The notes below the pieces were generated by a model. It saw only the letters and a program-made list of their open reading frames with translations, was not told where the DNA came from and did not search any database. A program made the translations under genes and the position numbers. DNA of 64,000 nucleotides from Symsagittifera roscoffensis (lineage: Eukaryota; Xenacoelomorpha; Acoela; Convolutidae), in contig NC_087065.1 in NCBI RefSeq assembly GCF_963678635.1, positions 75,711,345 through 75,775,344 on the forward strand, read 5' to 3'. The stretch's first letter is position 1, and each line of letters starts with the position of its first letter. This document shows, piece after piece, positions 11,620-22,800 of this stretch.

Positions 11620-12336
11620 CATGATAGTAATCAATCCTAGCCTGGGCCGTCAAAAAAGCTAACCTCAATGGCAAAGTATTGAACGAAGACTACCCATTTT
11701 CCGACACGGAGAAATTCTTCTACAACTTGCATGGAGTCAAATTCTTTGAATAAATGGAATTTTCAGACGCTAACCATTTTTTTGAACTTTATGATGAAGC
11801 AAATGAATGTGCACAATTCAATTGGGGCTGGTCATGATGTGTCGACGAAAGGTTGGAGAACTCTTCCTGGATCTTTCAGAAAAATTTGCATCGAAAACAC
11901 ACTCAAAATAATCAAAGGAGTGATTTTTTCAAGACGGCCTGCTTGTCTACGGAACATCTCGTGAGCAACTAATAAAATTCACTGTCAATTAAATCTAGTC
12001 AAACTCGAAACCACTCACAATTGTTTGATTTTCAGGCTACTCAGTTTCAGCTGATGAAATCAAGCCTGACAAGATTCGTAGCACAAAGTTCCCCTCTCAC
12101 CGCAAAAAACTTCATTCACTTCGTGGACTGGGCAACATCCGCAGACGATGCGGGGGAAAACGAGGTGTCGAATTTTTTGAAAACATTTTAGCAAATGGAA
12201 TTATTAGCTAGAATTGGCAGCCACCAAATGTCGATCAATCTATATAGTTGGATAGATATTCGATGGAAAGACAATCAAGCTAATTCTGAGAAACGCGCTC
12301 CAACACTTTCTCAATACGTTAAAAAATAAAAAGCTG
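11620..12336 (+). pseudogene. RT start, palm and connection fragment
   Basis: Equivalent of 8,470-9,187, ending where spacer block X' starts. It holds the SDTEKFFYNLHGVK and LHSLRGLGN motifs in separate frames. Confidence 0.65.
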
Positions 12337-12721
12337 GCGCCGCAGAAAAATTTTGACTAAATTGGTCATTTTGGCGCTTCAGGAAAACTTCTCGACAATT
12401 GCCCAATTTTGCTAATTCGGCTTTCCCTATTTTGATTGGCAGGCGTTTGCAAACACACAAAATTTCATTACGATGGTTTTTTATAATGCGTAACCAATGC
12501 ATAATATTGTACTTTTAACATTACACGTGAAGGGAAGCCATTAAAATTCAAACTCAAAAAACATCTTTTTTTTCTGAATGTTTGATTATCTTTTCACGCG
12601 AGAAACTTTATTCAGTTTCATTTTCGAACAAATGAAAAAGCATTGTTGGCTGCGAATTTTGCGCAATCCGTCCTTCTTGCATGAGAATAACCCACTCTTT
12701 CAAGAATCCTCCTGACTTGTC

Positions 12722-13420
12722 TTTAGATTTGTGCGGATTGAGCGGTTTTTCAGACAATTACGCTCAAAATCTTGCTTCTAAATGAGCGGTTTGAGTGGTT
12801 TTTGAACGGTTTATTTAAAAAAACCGCTCAAAAACCGCGCAAGATTTGAACGGTTTTGAGCGGTTTATCCAAAAAAAAAACGCTCAAAAACCGCGCAAGA
12901 TTTGAGCGGTTTTTGAGCGGTTTTTCTAGATAAACCGCTCAAATCATGCGCGGTTTTTTCAGATAAACCGCCCAAAACCGTTCAAATATTGCGCGGTTTT
13001 TGAGTGGTTTTCGGTTTTTTTTTAGATAAACCGTTCAAAAACCACTCAAACCGCTCATTTTGAAGCAAGATTTTGAGCTTAATTGTCTAAAAAACCGCTC
13101 AAACCGCTCAAATCTTGCTTCAATTTAGGCTTCAATTCGGGTTCCGACCATTCGTCGTTTTTATAGCTGCGATGAATTGGCCCGGGTCGAGATCCCGCTC
13201 AAAAACCGCTCAAGATATGAGCGGTTTGAGCTGTTTTTCAGCAAGATTTGAGCGGTTTGGGCGGTTTTTTTGGAAAAACAAAAACGCTCAAACCGCTCAA
13301 ATCTTGCTTAAAAAACCGTTCAAAAACCGCTCATTTCTTGCGGTGATTTTTGAACGGTTTTTCAAGCAAGATTTGAGCGGTTTTAGAGCGGTTTTTGAGC
13401 GGTTTTATAAAGAAAACCGA
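12722..13420. repeat. Expanded GAGCGGTTTT array 1
   Basis: Dozens of GAGCGGTTTT and AAAACCGCTC motifs in mixed orientation, separated by TAGATAAA, TCTAAAAAAA, CAAGATTTG and CAAATCTTGC spacers. Open frames across it (for example 13,115-13,456) are by-products of the repeat. Variants (GAACGGTTT, GAGTGGTTT) show it is not freshly homogenised. Confidence 0.9.
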
Positions 13421-13585
13421 TTAAAACCAACAAAAAGGCCTGGGAAGGTAATGTGACCCCGGGTTGACATCCCTAAACCGAAAATGCTTATTTTAAATTT
13501 CCCCACACCGAAAAGGCTTATCATACAATTGCCTGCATCAAATGTATGGAAAAATGCTAATCATACAATTTTCATACAATGACCT

Positions 13586-13640
13586 ATGCAGAAATGTCAA
13601 CTTCTAAGGCCACCATCGGAATCTTATATGAGATGACTGG
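13586..13640. repeat. Half hairpin (left arm only)
   Basis: The first 55 bases of the 221-bp hairpin, cut after GAGATGACTGG and joined directly to array 2. The cut marks the junction of the internal 0.88 kb duplication. Confidence 0.8.
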
Positions 13641-13642
13641 AA

Positions 13643-14300
13643 TCTAAAAAAACCGCTCAAAAACCGCGCAAGATTTGAACGGTTTTGAACGGTTTTATCT
13701 AAAAAAACCGCTGAAAAACCGCGCAAGATTTGAACGGTTTTGAGCGGTTTATCCAAAAAAAAACGCTCAAAAACCGCGCAAGATTTGAGCGGTTTTTCTA
13801 GATAAACCGCTCAAATCATGCGCTGTTTTTTTTAGATAAACCGCTCAAAACCGTTCATATATTGCGCGGTTTTTGAGTGGTTTTCGGTTTTTTTTAGATA
13901 AACCGTTCAAAAACCACTCAAACCGCTCATTTTGAAGCAAGATTTTGAGCTTAATTGTCTAAAAAACCGCTCAAACCGCTCAAATCTTGCTTCAATTTAG
14001 GTGAAAAATCTCGACTCGGGTTCCGATCATTCGTCGTTTTTATAGCTGCGATGAATTGGCCCGGGTCGAGATCCCGCTCAAAAACCGCTCAAGATATGAG
14101 CGGTTTGAGCGGTTTTTCAGCAAGATTTGAGCGGTTTGGGCGGTTTGAACGGTTTTTTTGGAAAAACAAAAACGCTCAAACCGCTCAAATCTTGCTTAAA
14201 AACCGTTCAAAAACCGCTCATTTCTTGCGGTGATTTTTGAACGGTTTTTCAAGCAAGATTTGAGCGGTTTTAGAGCGGTTTTTGAGCGGTCTTATAAAGA
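13643..14300. repeat. Expanded GAGCGGTTTT array 2 with central palindrome
   Basis: Second expanded array. At 14,008-14,072 an imperfect palindrome (ATCTCGACTCGGG ... CCCGGGTCGAGAT) separates a left side rich in AAAACCGCTC from a right side rich in GAGCGGTTT. The array is therefore roughly inverted about this centre. In array 1 the left half of the palindrome is lost. Confidence 0.8.
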
Positions 14301-14472
14301 AAACCAATTAAAACCAACAAAAAGGCCTGGGAAGGTAATGTGACCCCGGGTTGACATCCCTAAACCAAAAATGCTTATTTCAAATTCCCCCACACCGAAA
14401 AAGCTTATCATACAATTGCCTGCATCAAATGTATGTAAAAATGCTAATCATACAATTTTCATACAATGACCT

Positions 14473-14693
14473 ATGCAGAAATGTCAACTTCTAAGGCCAC
14501 CATCGGAATCTTATATGAGATGACTGGGTCGGAAGTCAGCCAATCGATGGCGCCGAGAAGCACATTACTGCCCTATTTTACATTGTAAGTCAGTGCAGTA
14601 TTCTGCTTCTGAGCGCCGTCGCTTGGCTGATTTCTGACCCAGCAATCTCATATATGATTCCGATGGTGGCCTTAGAAGTTGATATTTTTGCAT
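14473..14693. repeat. 221-bp hairpin, second full copy
   Basis: Same length and arms as at 4,755-4,975, with only a few base differences. Confidence 0.85.
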
Positions 14694-15094
14694 TCGAGTA
14701 GTTCTGAATTTGGATCAGAATTCATATCAATGAACATTAATTACGTATGTGTTGAATGTTTTCTGTTTTCTCGCCCGTGTAAAATTTTGTTTTTTAGAGG
14801 AAATAAATTAATGCTGATGACAGAACTTGCGGATCACAACTGGATTATGTATGCTTGGAGAATGTTTCCATCAGGAAAACAGGCTTTTTGGCGTTTGAGA
14901 CAACTCCTCCCTTATGGTTTTGGTTCATCTAGGAGTAGGCTTAGGAAATTTCTGCTCTCTCAAGAGTTGAGGAGATTTGCCTACAGAAAATGAAGAGTTT
15001 GAGGTTCCAACCTCTACAATCCTCTGATTTTTCTGTTGGTTCTCTTCTCTGTTCAGAGATTGCACGTTTTATGGGTAAGTTTAAACGCTAATTG

Positions 15095-15436
15095 AGCCTC
15101 ATTTGAGTTTCCAAAAAATGCTTATCTTACAGTTTCCATATATGAAAAAATGCTTATCGTACAATTTCTATATATGAAAAAACGCTTATCCTAGTTTTTT
15201 TTTACAATTTTCTGAGTCTATGAAACTGAAAAATTGCAGCATTTTTTCATATATGGAAATTGTAGGATAAGCATTTTTGGTCAACCCACGCTAAGATGCA
15301 GTTGAAATACTATCTACAATTTAAAAAAGATCTTAACTGTTCTCAAATCAAGCAATATTTTTTTCGATGTCTTGACCAAAAACAATGTGAGCGACTTTTT
15401 TCAAATGCTCGAGCAAAATAACCACTGGAAAATATG
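15095..15436. repeat. Direct and inverted TTTCCATATATGAAAA repeats
   Basis: Two direct copies of CCATATATGAAAAAATGCTT (or a close variant) at about 15,135-15,195 face an inverted copy (GCATTTTTTCATATATGG) at about 15,237-15,256. They can form a stem of roughly 30 bp. The rest (15,300-15,436) shows nothing recognisable. Confidence 0.65.
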
Positions 15437-15860
15437 TAAAATTTGAGCGGTTTGAGTGGTTTTTTTAGACAATTACGCTCAAAATTTTGCTTCAAAATGA
15501 GCGGTTTGAGCGGTTTTTGAACGGTTTATCTAAAAAAACCGCCCAAAAACCGCGCAAGATTTGAGCGGTTTGAGCGGTTTTCTTAGACAATTACGCTCAA
15601 AATCTTGCTTCAAAATGAGCGGTTTGAGAGGTTTTTGAACGGTTTATCTAAAAAAACCGCGCAAGATTTGAGCGGTTTTTGAGCAGTTTTTTTAGATAAA
15701 CCGCTCAAAACCGTTCAAATCTTGCGCGGTTTTTGAGCGGTTTTTTTAGATAAAACCGTTCAAAAACCGCTCAAACCGCTCATTTTGAAGCAAGATTTTG
15801 AGCGTAATTGTCTAAAAAAACCGCTGAAACCGCTCAAATCTTGCTTCAAATTAGGTGAAA
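15437..15860. repeat. GAGCGGTTTT array 3
   Basis: Third array of the same motif in both orientations. It ends with the GGTGAAAAATCTCGACTCGG flank also seen at 14,000-14,020. It lies about 680 bp upstream of the first exon of the RING-like/GTPase gene. Confidence 0.85.
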
Positions 15861-16542
15861 AATCTCGACTCGGGGGATCATGACCTTCTATCGACTAGGG
15901 ATGTCAAAACTCAACCGAAAGACAAAAGCAAAAAAGCAATACAAATTTTATGTTATTTTTGTAATTTATGGGACACCAAACTGTGAAAATTTGAACCTCA
16001 TAGCATGACTTCGATACAAGTGTTTGGTTTTATAAACCTTTTTGATAATCAACACAATTATAAAATGTATATTGTTTGACTTGATCATCGTCACAAAATT
16101 TTATTATGTTTTTTTCTCGAATTGGCCCTTTAAGTAAAGTTTAAGTATCTAAGTAAAATTTTGTTGCTGAAAAAGCCTGTAGCTTCTTATCTGTAATTTT
16201 GACAAATCTTACGCCTCTGTAATAAAATTGTTCGTTCTTAATTACTCAACATTCATTATTAAACAAAATGATTTTTCTTTTCTTTAAGCTTTAAAATCTC
16301 AACTGAGGCGCAAATAAAACAAAATTACCACATGAAAAATAACAGCAGAAAAATATACAATGCGTGAGCATCAGTTTGTTAAGTTATATTTTCTTGAATA
16401 AAGTTGGCAACCAGTACATCTTATGTTAATGGACGTCAAAATACCATGTCTTCAAAAAAAACGAATTCAAATTCTTCTGAAAACAAACAACTATTCTCAA
16501 ATTGTGTGCGTTTTTTAAACTTTTGAACTGAGACCAGAACTT
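15861..16542 (+). other. AT-rich upstream region of the RING-like/GTPase gene
   Basis: No gene or repeat recognised. It must hold the promoter and 5' untranslated region of the downstream gene, but I see no convincing TATA box or initiator. An in-frame TAA at 16,516-16,518 closes the frame before the chosen ATG at 16,543. Sequence of this kind is absent in front of the second gene copy. Confidence 0.4.
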
Positions 16543-16816
16543 ATGGCGGATGATTTGAATAAAGACCATCTTGTGTTCTGCTGCCAATGCCTGGACAAGT
16601 TGAAGTATGACATTCGGATATTGCCCTGCAACAAACACCGAATATGTGGCCCCGAGTCTGGTAAAAGTTGTCTGGCCATACTTCTGGCACGAGCAGAGCG
16701 AAGGTGTCCCTCATCCGACTGTGGCGTGTCTTTTTCCGCGAACTTGAACATATTTGCTCTCAAAAGAGTCAAATCCGAAGTAAACCCCGATAAAATGAAG
16801 TACACATATGAATCAG
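16543..16816 (+). CDS. Exon 1: RING-like zinc domain
   Basis: Ninety-one codons plus one base. The frame reads FCCQCLDKLKYDIRILPC, NKHRIC, SGKSCL and ERRCPSSDCG. This gives C-x2-C, then ILPC-x2-H-x2-C, a Cys about seven residues on, and a final C-x4-C. Order and spacing resemble a TRIM/RING finger, with an enlarged gap between the fifth and sixth ligands and in the last pair, so I call it RING-like. ATG 16,543 is the first Met after an in-frame TAA at 16,516. The donor AATCAG/GTTAAT is weak. The ORF runs only one more codon to a stop, which supports splicing here. This exon lies left of the duplicated 25.8 kb unit and is single-copy in the window. Confidence 0.6.
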
Positions 16817-19800
16817 GTTAATATAATCACACAATGTTTTCATGTCATGATGTAAAAGTTTTAAACGTTTTAGCATATCAGTAGGTACACATGCTTATCG
16901 CTACGTCCCCTCTCCCCGTAAGAATACAAACTTATACCACAATCATTTTAACGTAACTTGAACTTTTTGTTTGTTCAGCCATCGAATTAAGTATATAGCG
17001 TTAAGGCACTTCCAGTGCAATCGTGAGGCCTCAAATCGACCAAGTAAGTCTTATACTTTATTTGTATTAACTTGAATTTGTTTCAGCGAAGAAGGGACAA
17101 GTGGCCTTCAGGAAAAAAGTTATAGAAAAGGGAACCTGGCCAACTTTTGCTGGTAAGGTCAAAAAGCTGTCTAGCATTTCAATCTTCGACTTATGTTGCC
17201 CAAAATAGCCTAATAAGTTATGGGTCGCACAAAATCCCGACTGGCTTAAGTCGCGTATCTCAGCCTGGGTTGCTTCGTTTTTATTTTTTTGCTGATGAAG
17301 GGTGTGAATATTTTTATAACGTTGTTAAAGAACAAACCCATTTTTAATTCTGATTGCGGCCGAGAGAGAAAACTCGAAAACCGAATGTAAGACTTTGCTT
17401 TTAAAAGAGTCGAACTAAAAATTTTCGAACACAGTTGAAAGTTATTCCCATTTCACATTACTTTGTGTTTTTATTGAATTGTACATGTGCAGCAGCTGCA
17501 CTCATTTTCACTTTTAATGGTTTCGGGTATCTTTTTATAATAATTGCACAAAATTTGTTTTTATTTCTTTGCCGATATAACTGAGAAAATTTGATATAAA
17601 GGTAATAGAATTATATCTACAGCAATCAATTTTATAAAGTAGTCCAGTATCACATGTATAGACAAGTACAAAAACCAAGTAGCGTAAATGATAAGAAAAA
17701 CACATTTGATCTTTTTACTTATAACGCCCAAAAATCAATGGTTAAGCAGCTTCAGCTAAATAAAATTATTTTGTTTCAAACTGATTGGCTAAGTTTAGAC
17801 TATGAAACTTCAGCGCGAGCTCAAAATGTTTGGTTCACAATTTTAAGTCGACTTATAAGTACTCCGAAATAACCAAAAATACAGACTGATTGGTAAACTA
17901 GTCAAGTTTATTATCAATAAGCTAAAAATGTTTACCGAGAGCAGAAAAAAAAAACAGATAATAGCTCCAGGAAAAAATGACTACATTCACATCTATCTGC
18001 TTAAAAAGTGGCCTATTTAGAAATTGGCTAAATAATGAGTAATGGGATTCGTAGAAAGCAAACCAATCTGTATTTTGTTCTCTGCTTTTTACATTTCAAA
18101 AAGTACAAAATCTCCATTGTTTGGGCCGACTTATTTTGGTCTGGCTTGGTATGTAAAGTTGTGAGAAAAAAACGCATATCAATTATAATCCAGGAAGCAA
18201 TGAATGAAAAAACGTGAACACGTTTTTAAGTAAAGCTATTTCAGCGAAGCTGATACCTGTGCATGCAAAAGAAAAAATCAATAACTATAAGAAAAAGTTT
18301 CCATTTTGTTCTCAAATACTACCCAGCTTTTGAAACAGTGATTTAGGACTGCATTAAACATCAATTACAAATCTTCAATCATGCGTTTTGGACAGCGGCC
18401 TTCTAGGAAATTACCACTTGATTAAAATCAGTTTTGAGTAAAAATTACATTAAATAATACTGTCAAGTCTAGGAATAGTTCTGAATTTTTTCCCGGTTTT
18501 CCGCTATTCAGTTTTTTGAACCAAATAAATTTTTAAATTTTTATTGATTAACTATTGATAGTAAATACCAACAAAAATCATAAGAAGATTAGAGGCGGCT
18601 GAAAACGTGCTGCACAGTTCCACGGTGTTCTCGCGATGAGATATAATTTGGTTGGAAACGTACTAAGTGTCACTCATGAAAAGAATCTATATTGCAAACA
18701 ATTTATTATGATTATGATGCCGCCCATTTTACGCAGTCGTGTTGTCGTTTTTGAGTCTTAAATCAAACAAATTGAATTGGTTGTTATTGGATAATTCTCC
18801 GAACAAACTATTTTCTAGTTTTTTGTTGTATCAGAGTTGATTGTTTTGATTATAAAAATTTCCTGGTTGACTAATATTAAAATTTTATATGTTGTATTTT
18901 GAGAATTAGAAGAAATGGCATAAACCTTTTGAGTTTTCTGGCATTCTCATCTATTTGAAGTTTAGAAGAACAAACAAACCGAGCTGGGTTTCCTTCGACA
19001 AGTTCTCGCCAACAACAAATAAAACCAAAAGAGGTATGTGTTTTGCTTGTAATTTCTTGAAGATTATTCAAATGTTTTTCAACCGTAGTCATCACAACTA
19101 AAAACATACATCTATATTTTTGGAAACAGGGGTTTTTCATTGACCTGATTTGATTAAAAATTGATTAGCAATAAAATCTTTTTTGGAAACCATCAAAACT
19201 TCTTTATATCCCCGGGTTTAAGTGCTCGAGTGACTTTTCAACAGTCTCCAGCTATATTCGTCAAGCTTCGTCCGTCTCATGCAAAGTTCTTTGCTTGAGA
19301 CGGTCGAAGCTTAAGACGGTCGGCCCAAGAAAATGTTTTCGACGGTGCACGAACTATTTCACATATGTTTCGACTATCTCGACCGAAAAAAAATTCGAAT
19401 GAATGGTCTCATGTTTATCGACCCATAAAAAATTACGACATTTCGGTCGAATAGACTAAAACAAGTTTCAATTTGATCAACCAAAAATTTTTAAGTTTCG
19501 ACCGTCGCAATCAAAATTTGGTAAAATTCGAGCGTCTCATCTCACTAAAACTATAATCCACTTTGCGCAACCCAGTTCAGATATGCTTCGACTACCCGGT
19601 TTCACGTCTAAACATAAAAAATGCCATTCATTCAATTTCATTTATGAAACTACCAAAAAAACTCTTAGGATACAATAATATTTGAAGCAATTTCTATTCT
19701 AAGCATTTTTTAATCAGTGTGTTTTGAAACTTGTAATTAAAAATGATTTAAAGCCTAAATCATTCAATTTTGTTCGGCAATTTTTGTATCTTAACCTTGA

Positions 19801-22800
19801 CGTAAAAAAATTGTTTTTGAAAAAAAAATTGCTTTTGATACCATGATGCAATTTTGTATACGAAAACTGTATGATATTAATCTTTTCCGTTAAAAATGTA
19901 GAAAATTTTTTTCTATGTTTTGATTGGCAATTCGCTTCTGTGCTCAAATTAATTTTGTACGTAAAAGTTTTGAATGCAAAATTGATATTTGCGTCTATTA
20001 AGTAGTCCAACCTAATTTTCACACTAACAACTCCAAAAATTACAAGGATTTGTCTTTTGTATAAAGACAAATAATATTTTTCGTTTTATGAGCTGAGATA
20101 TATCTAGATCTGTATAAAAAAGTAGACACGTTTTTTCTACCTCAGATTTTTTCTAGATCGAATTTTTCCAGCCTTACACTGAAAACTAGGTTTCCTGTAT
20201 ATAATTCAGTTTGAAAATCTAGAAAATTTTACCTAGGTGGTAACTGCCATTTACTCTTAGTTTTCATATGTTAGAAAAATTTTGTTAGTTTTCTGCTGAA
20301 AAACCAAAATACCAAAAACAAAAACTTCAAAAAAAAATTTTTTTTCATAGAAAAATTGTCTACCGTACAGCTTCATAGTATAGGAAAAAGCTATTCATAA
20401 TTTTCCGTAGAATAAAAAAGACAGTATGCTCTTTTCTTGCAATAGTTTCGAAAAAATAGTTTTTTTTTAAATTTTTATGAATGAAAATGTTTTTGCTACT
20501 GTTTTTTTTTCTTTGAAACTGTACGACAAAAAAATCATGATATGAAATAGTATGAAGAGCAGCAGCGAATCTATGATTTTCTCTGAGGGCTAAATGATTA
20601 AATAAGTTTTTTGAAAATGTTGCTGGAATTTTGTTTTCAAAAATATTTGCCAATTTCGAAACTTTTTTTCTCAAAATTGACAAGCTATCCGAATATTCCA
20701 CTTTCTACTTTTTTGTTATATCAGAATTGATTGTGTTGATTATAATTGTTTTTTGGATGATTTATAGTTAATTTTATCATAATTTATTATGTGGTATTTT
20801 GTTTAAGAGTTTGACAAAATGGCATTAAAATTTTTGAATTTTCTTACATTCTCACTTACTTGACTTTTAGATGAACAAGCGAGCAGAACTACATATTCTT
20901 CGACAAAGTCTCTTCAAGCAACAAAGAAAATCAAAAAAGGTAATGTTTTCGTTGAAAATGTAATGTTTTCGACAAAAAAAGGTAAAAGAAAGGTAAGATC
21001 TTGTTTTAGTTGAATGAAAAATGTTTTAAAATTTTTGGTTGATCACACTAAAGTAATTTTTGACTTGATCGACCAAAAATTTGTAAACTCTTACTTTTGC
21101 GCTCAAAATTTTGCAATTTTGGAGCTTCACAACTCACAAAAACCTAATCAATTTTGTGCCACTCAGTTCAGATTTCAGATATGTTTTGACTACTCGGTTT
21201 CACGTCTATGCAAGAAAAAAATTAGTCAAACAATTTCATTTATAAAACTATTAAGAAAATATTTAAGGTACAATTACATAAAAAATTTTTCAATCAGCGT
21301 GTTTTTTTAATTTATTCTTAATTGATTTAAAACTGAAATATGACATTTTTCTATTATGAGAGAAACTTTGGCATCATTAAAATTGAATTTGATCAAAAAA
21401 TTATCTGAATTACTTTAAAAATCAAATAATACACTTTTATGGCATTATTGTTTTATGAGAGACACTTTGGCATAAAAAACCGTTTAGTGTGTTTTTGCAC
21501 AAAATCAAAATTTTAAAGAAAAAGCTCAAAGTTTTTTGTTTGTTTATAGAATAAATGTCAACCATACAATTGCATACTATGGGAAAAAGGCTGATCATAA
21601 GCTTTCCTAGTACAAAACATGGTGTTTTTTTTAGTTTCATTCGATTTTTTCGAACAATATTGGGTGTCTGTCAGCATCGTGCGTGCGACTTTAAAATGCT
21701 TCTTGCTGATTACTATTGCGCCAATCACCATTCAAGTTTTTGCGCCGATTACCATTCAAGATTTTGCTGGGTTACCATTCAAGGTTTTGCTGGGTTACCA
21801 TTCAAGGTTTTGCGCCGATTACCATTCAAGGTTTTGCTGGGTTACCATTCAAGGTTTTACTGGGTTAACATTCAAGGTTTTTTTTTCAAAGTCAAACACA
21901 TGTCATTGCTCGACTAAAAACAGAGTGGAATAGTCCAGAGAGGGGCTTGGTTCTGTCTTTCTTAGACTTTTGACTCGACTGGAAAACCACAGTATCCATA
22001 AGATAAAAAGTATTTGTTCAAAATAAGTTCAGCTTTACAAAACATTTAAATTGCAAATAATTCTGATAACTTCAAAACCATACCGAGATTTTACTCGAAA
22101 GGGATAAAGTATTTAGTTCAGTTTCGGAAACTTAACATAAATTGAAAGTCAAAACATACCCAAATTCGGTCGAGACAGTCGAAACATACCGAGTTTTGGT
22201 CGATAGGATCGAAAATTAAATGAGCACGTCGACGCGGGTTATTGGACTCATTGAGTGGCGAAGTTTTGGTTGGAGTGGGTGTCCTTTGATCTCCTCGTTC
22301 TTTACTTTGCTATTCTCAGTAATTTGGAGAAATTTGTTGCCTAGGTACTGCTGGAATCAAGGAAACTGCCGACAAGACGGTTGAATCTTCGGGTAGGGTA
22401 GTTAATTTTTCAAATTTAGTCGAAATTGGTTATAATTTGAATATTTCTTTTTTGCATTTTTGGAGGTATATTTTCCCTTTTTTGTTTCTTTGCTCGTATT
22501 TAATTAGTTTTAGATGATTTTGTATTGAAGAAGCACTCTTCACGAAATTTCAATCTAAGCTACTTTTGCGATCGGTTTTGTAAATAAAGTTAATAGAAAT
22601 TTAGAAGTTGTCTTTTATTTCTTTCCCTTAACTCAAAAAAAGTTGAATAAAACATCACCCGAATAATACGTGATTCTGAGTTTTTTCCTAGATGAAAATC
22701 AACCCTCGCCCACTCCGGTGGACTCTTCGGATTCAGAAGCAGAAGTATCACAGCTTTTACTTAAAACCAGAACAGAAAAAGGACCTGGCTCAGCCTACCT

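Larger units (their letters stand above)
9188..12336 (+). mobile_element. Ty3/gypsy pol remnant, unit C (tandem copy of 6,042-9,187)
   Basis: Direct tandem copy with a period of about 3,145-3,149 bp. The junction reads AAAAAGCTG/AAGCAAAAAAA; only a couple of bases are shared by the two parent ends. The unit starts inside RT and lacks the protease. It ends at AAAAAGCTGG, where the spacer sequence also found at 4,108 resumes. Confidence 0.85.
12337..15094. repeat. Spacer block X', expanded copy of 4,108-5,375
   Basis: Starts and ends with the same sequence as block X, but the GAGCGGTTTT array inside has expanded. A stretch of about 0.88 kb is also repeated (the CGGGTTCCGA-TCATTCGTCG marker is at 13,138 and 14,017). 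It contains a half hairpin, a full hairpin and the same 104-codon open frame as block X (here 14,679-14,993). Confidence 0.75.

Noticed and set aside
13115-14233. Two open frames of 92-113 codons over the GAGCGGTTTT arrays
   Set aside because: They are translations of a short repeat present in both orientations; length and composition follow from the motif.
16979-17043. Possible exon between TTCAG and GTAAGT in intron 1
   Set aside because: The only open frame needs phase 2 entry, but exon 1 ends in phase 1.
18240-18330. Open stretch after a TTTCAG acceptor, in phase 1
   Set aside because: It runs into a stop with no acceptable donor before it.
21555-21933. Overlapping 104-120 codon frames over the 23-24 bp minisatellite
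   Set aside because: The frames follow the repeat and sit in an intron. The same is true at 47,377-47,794.
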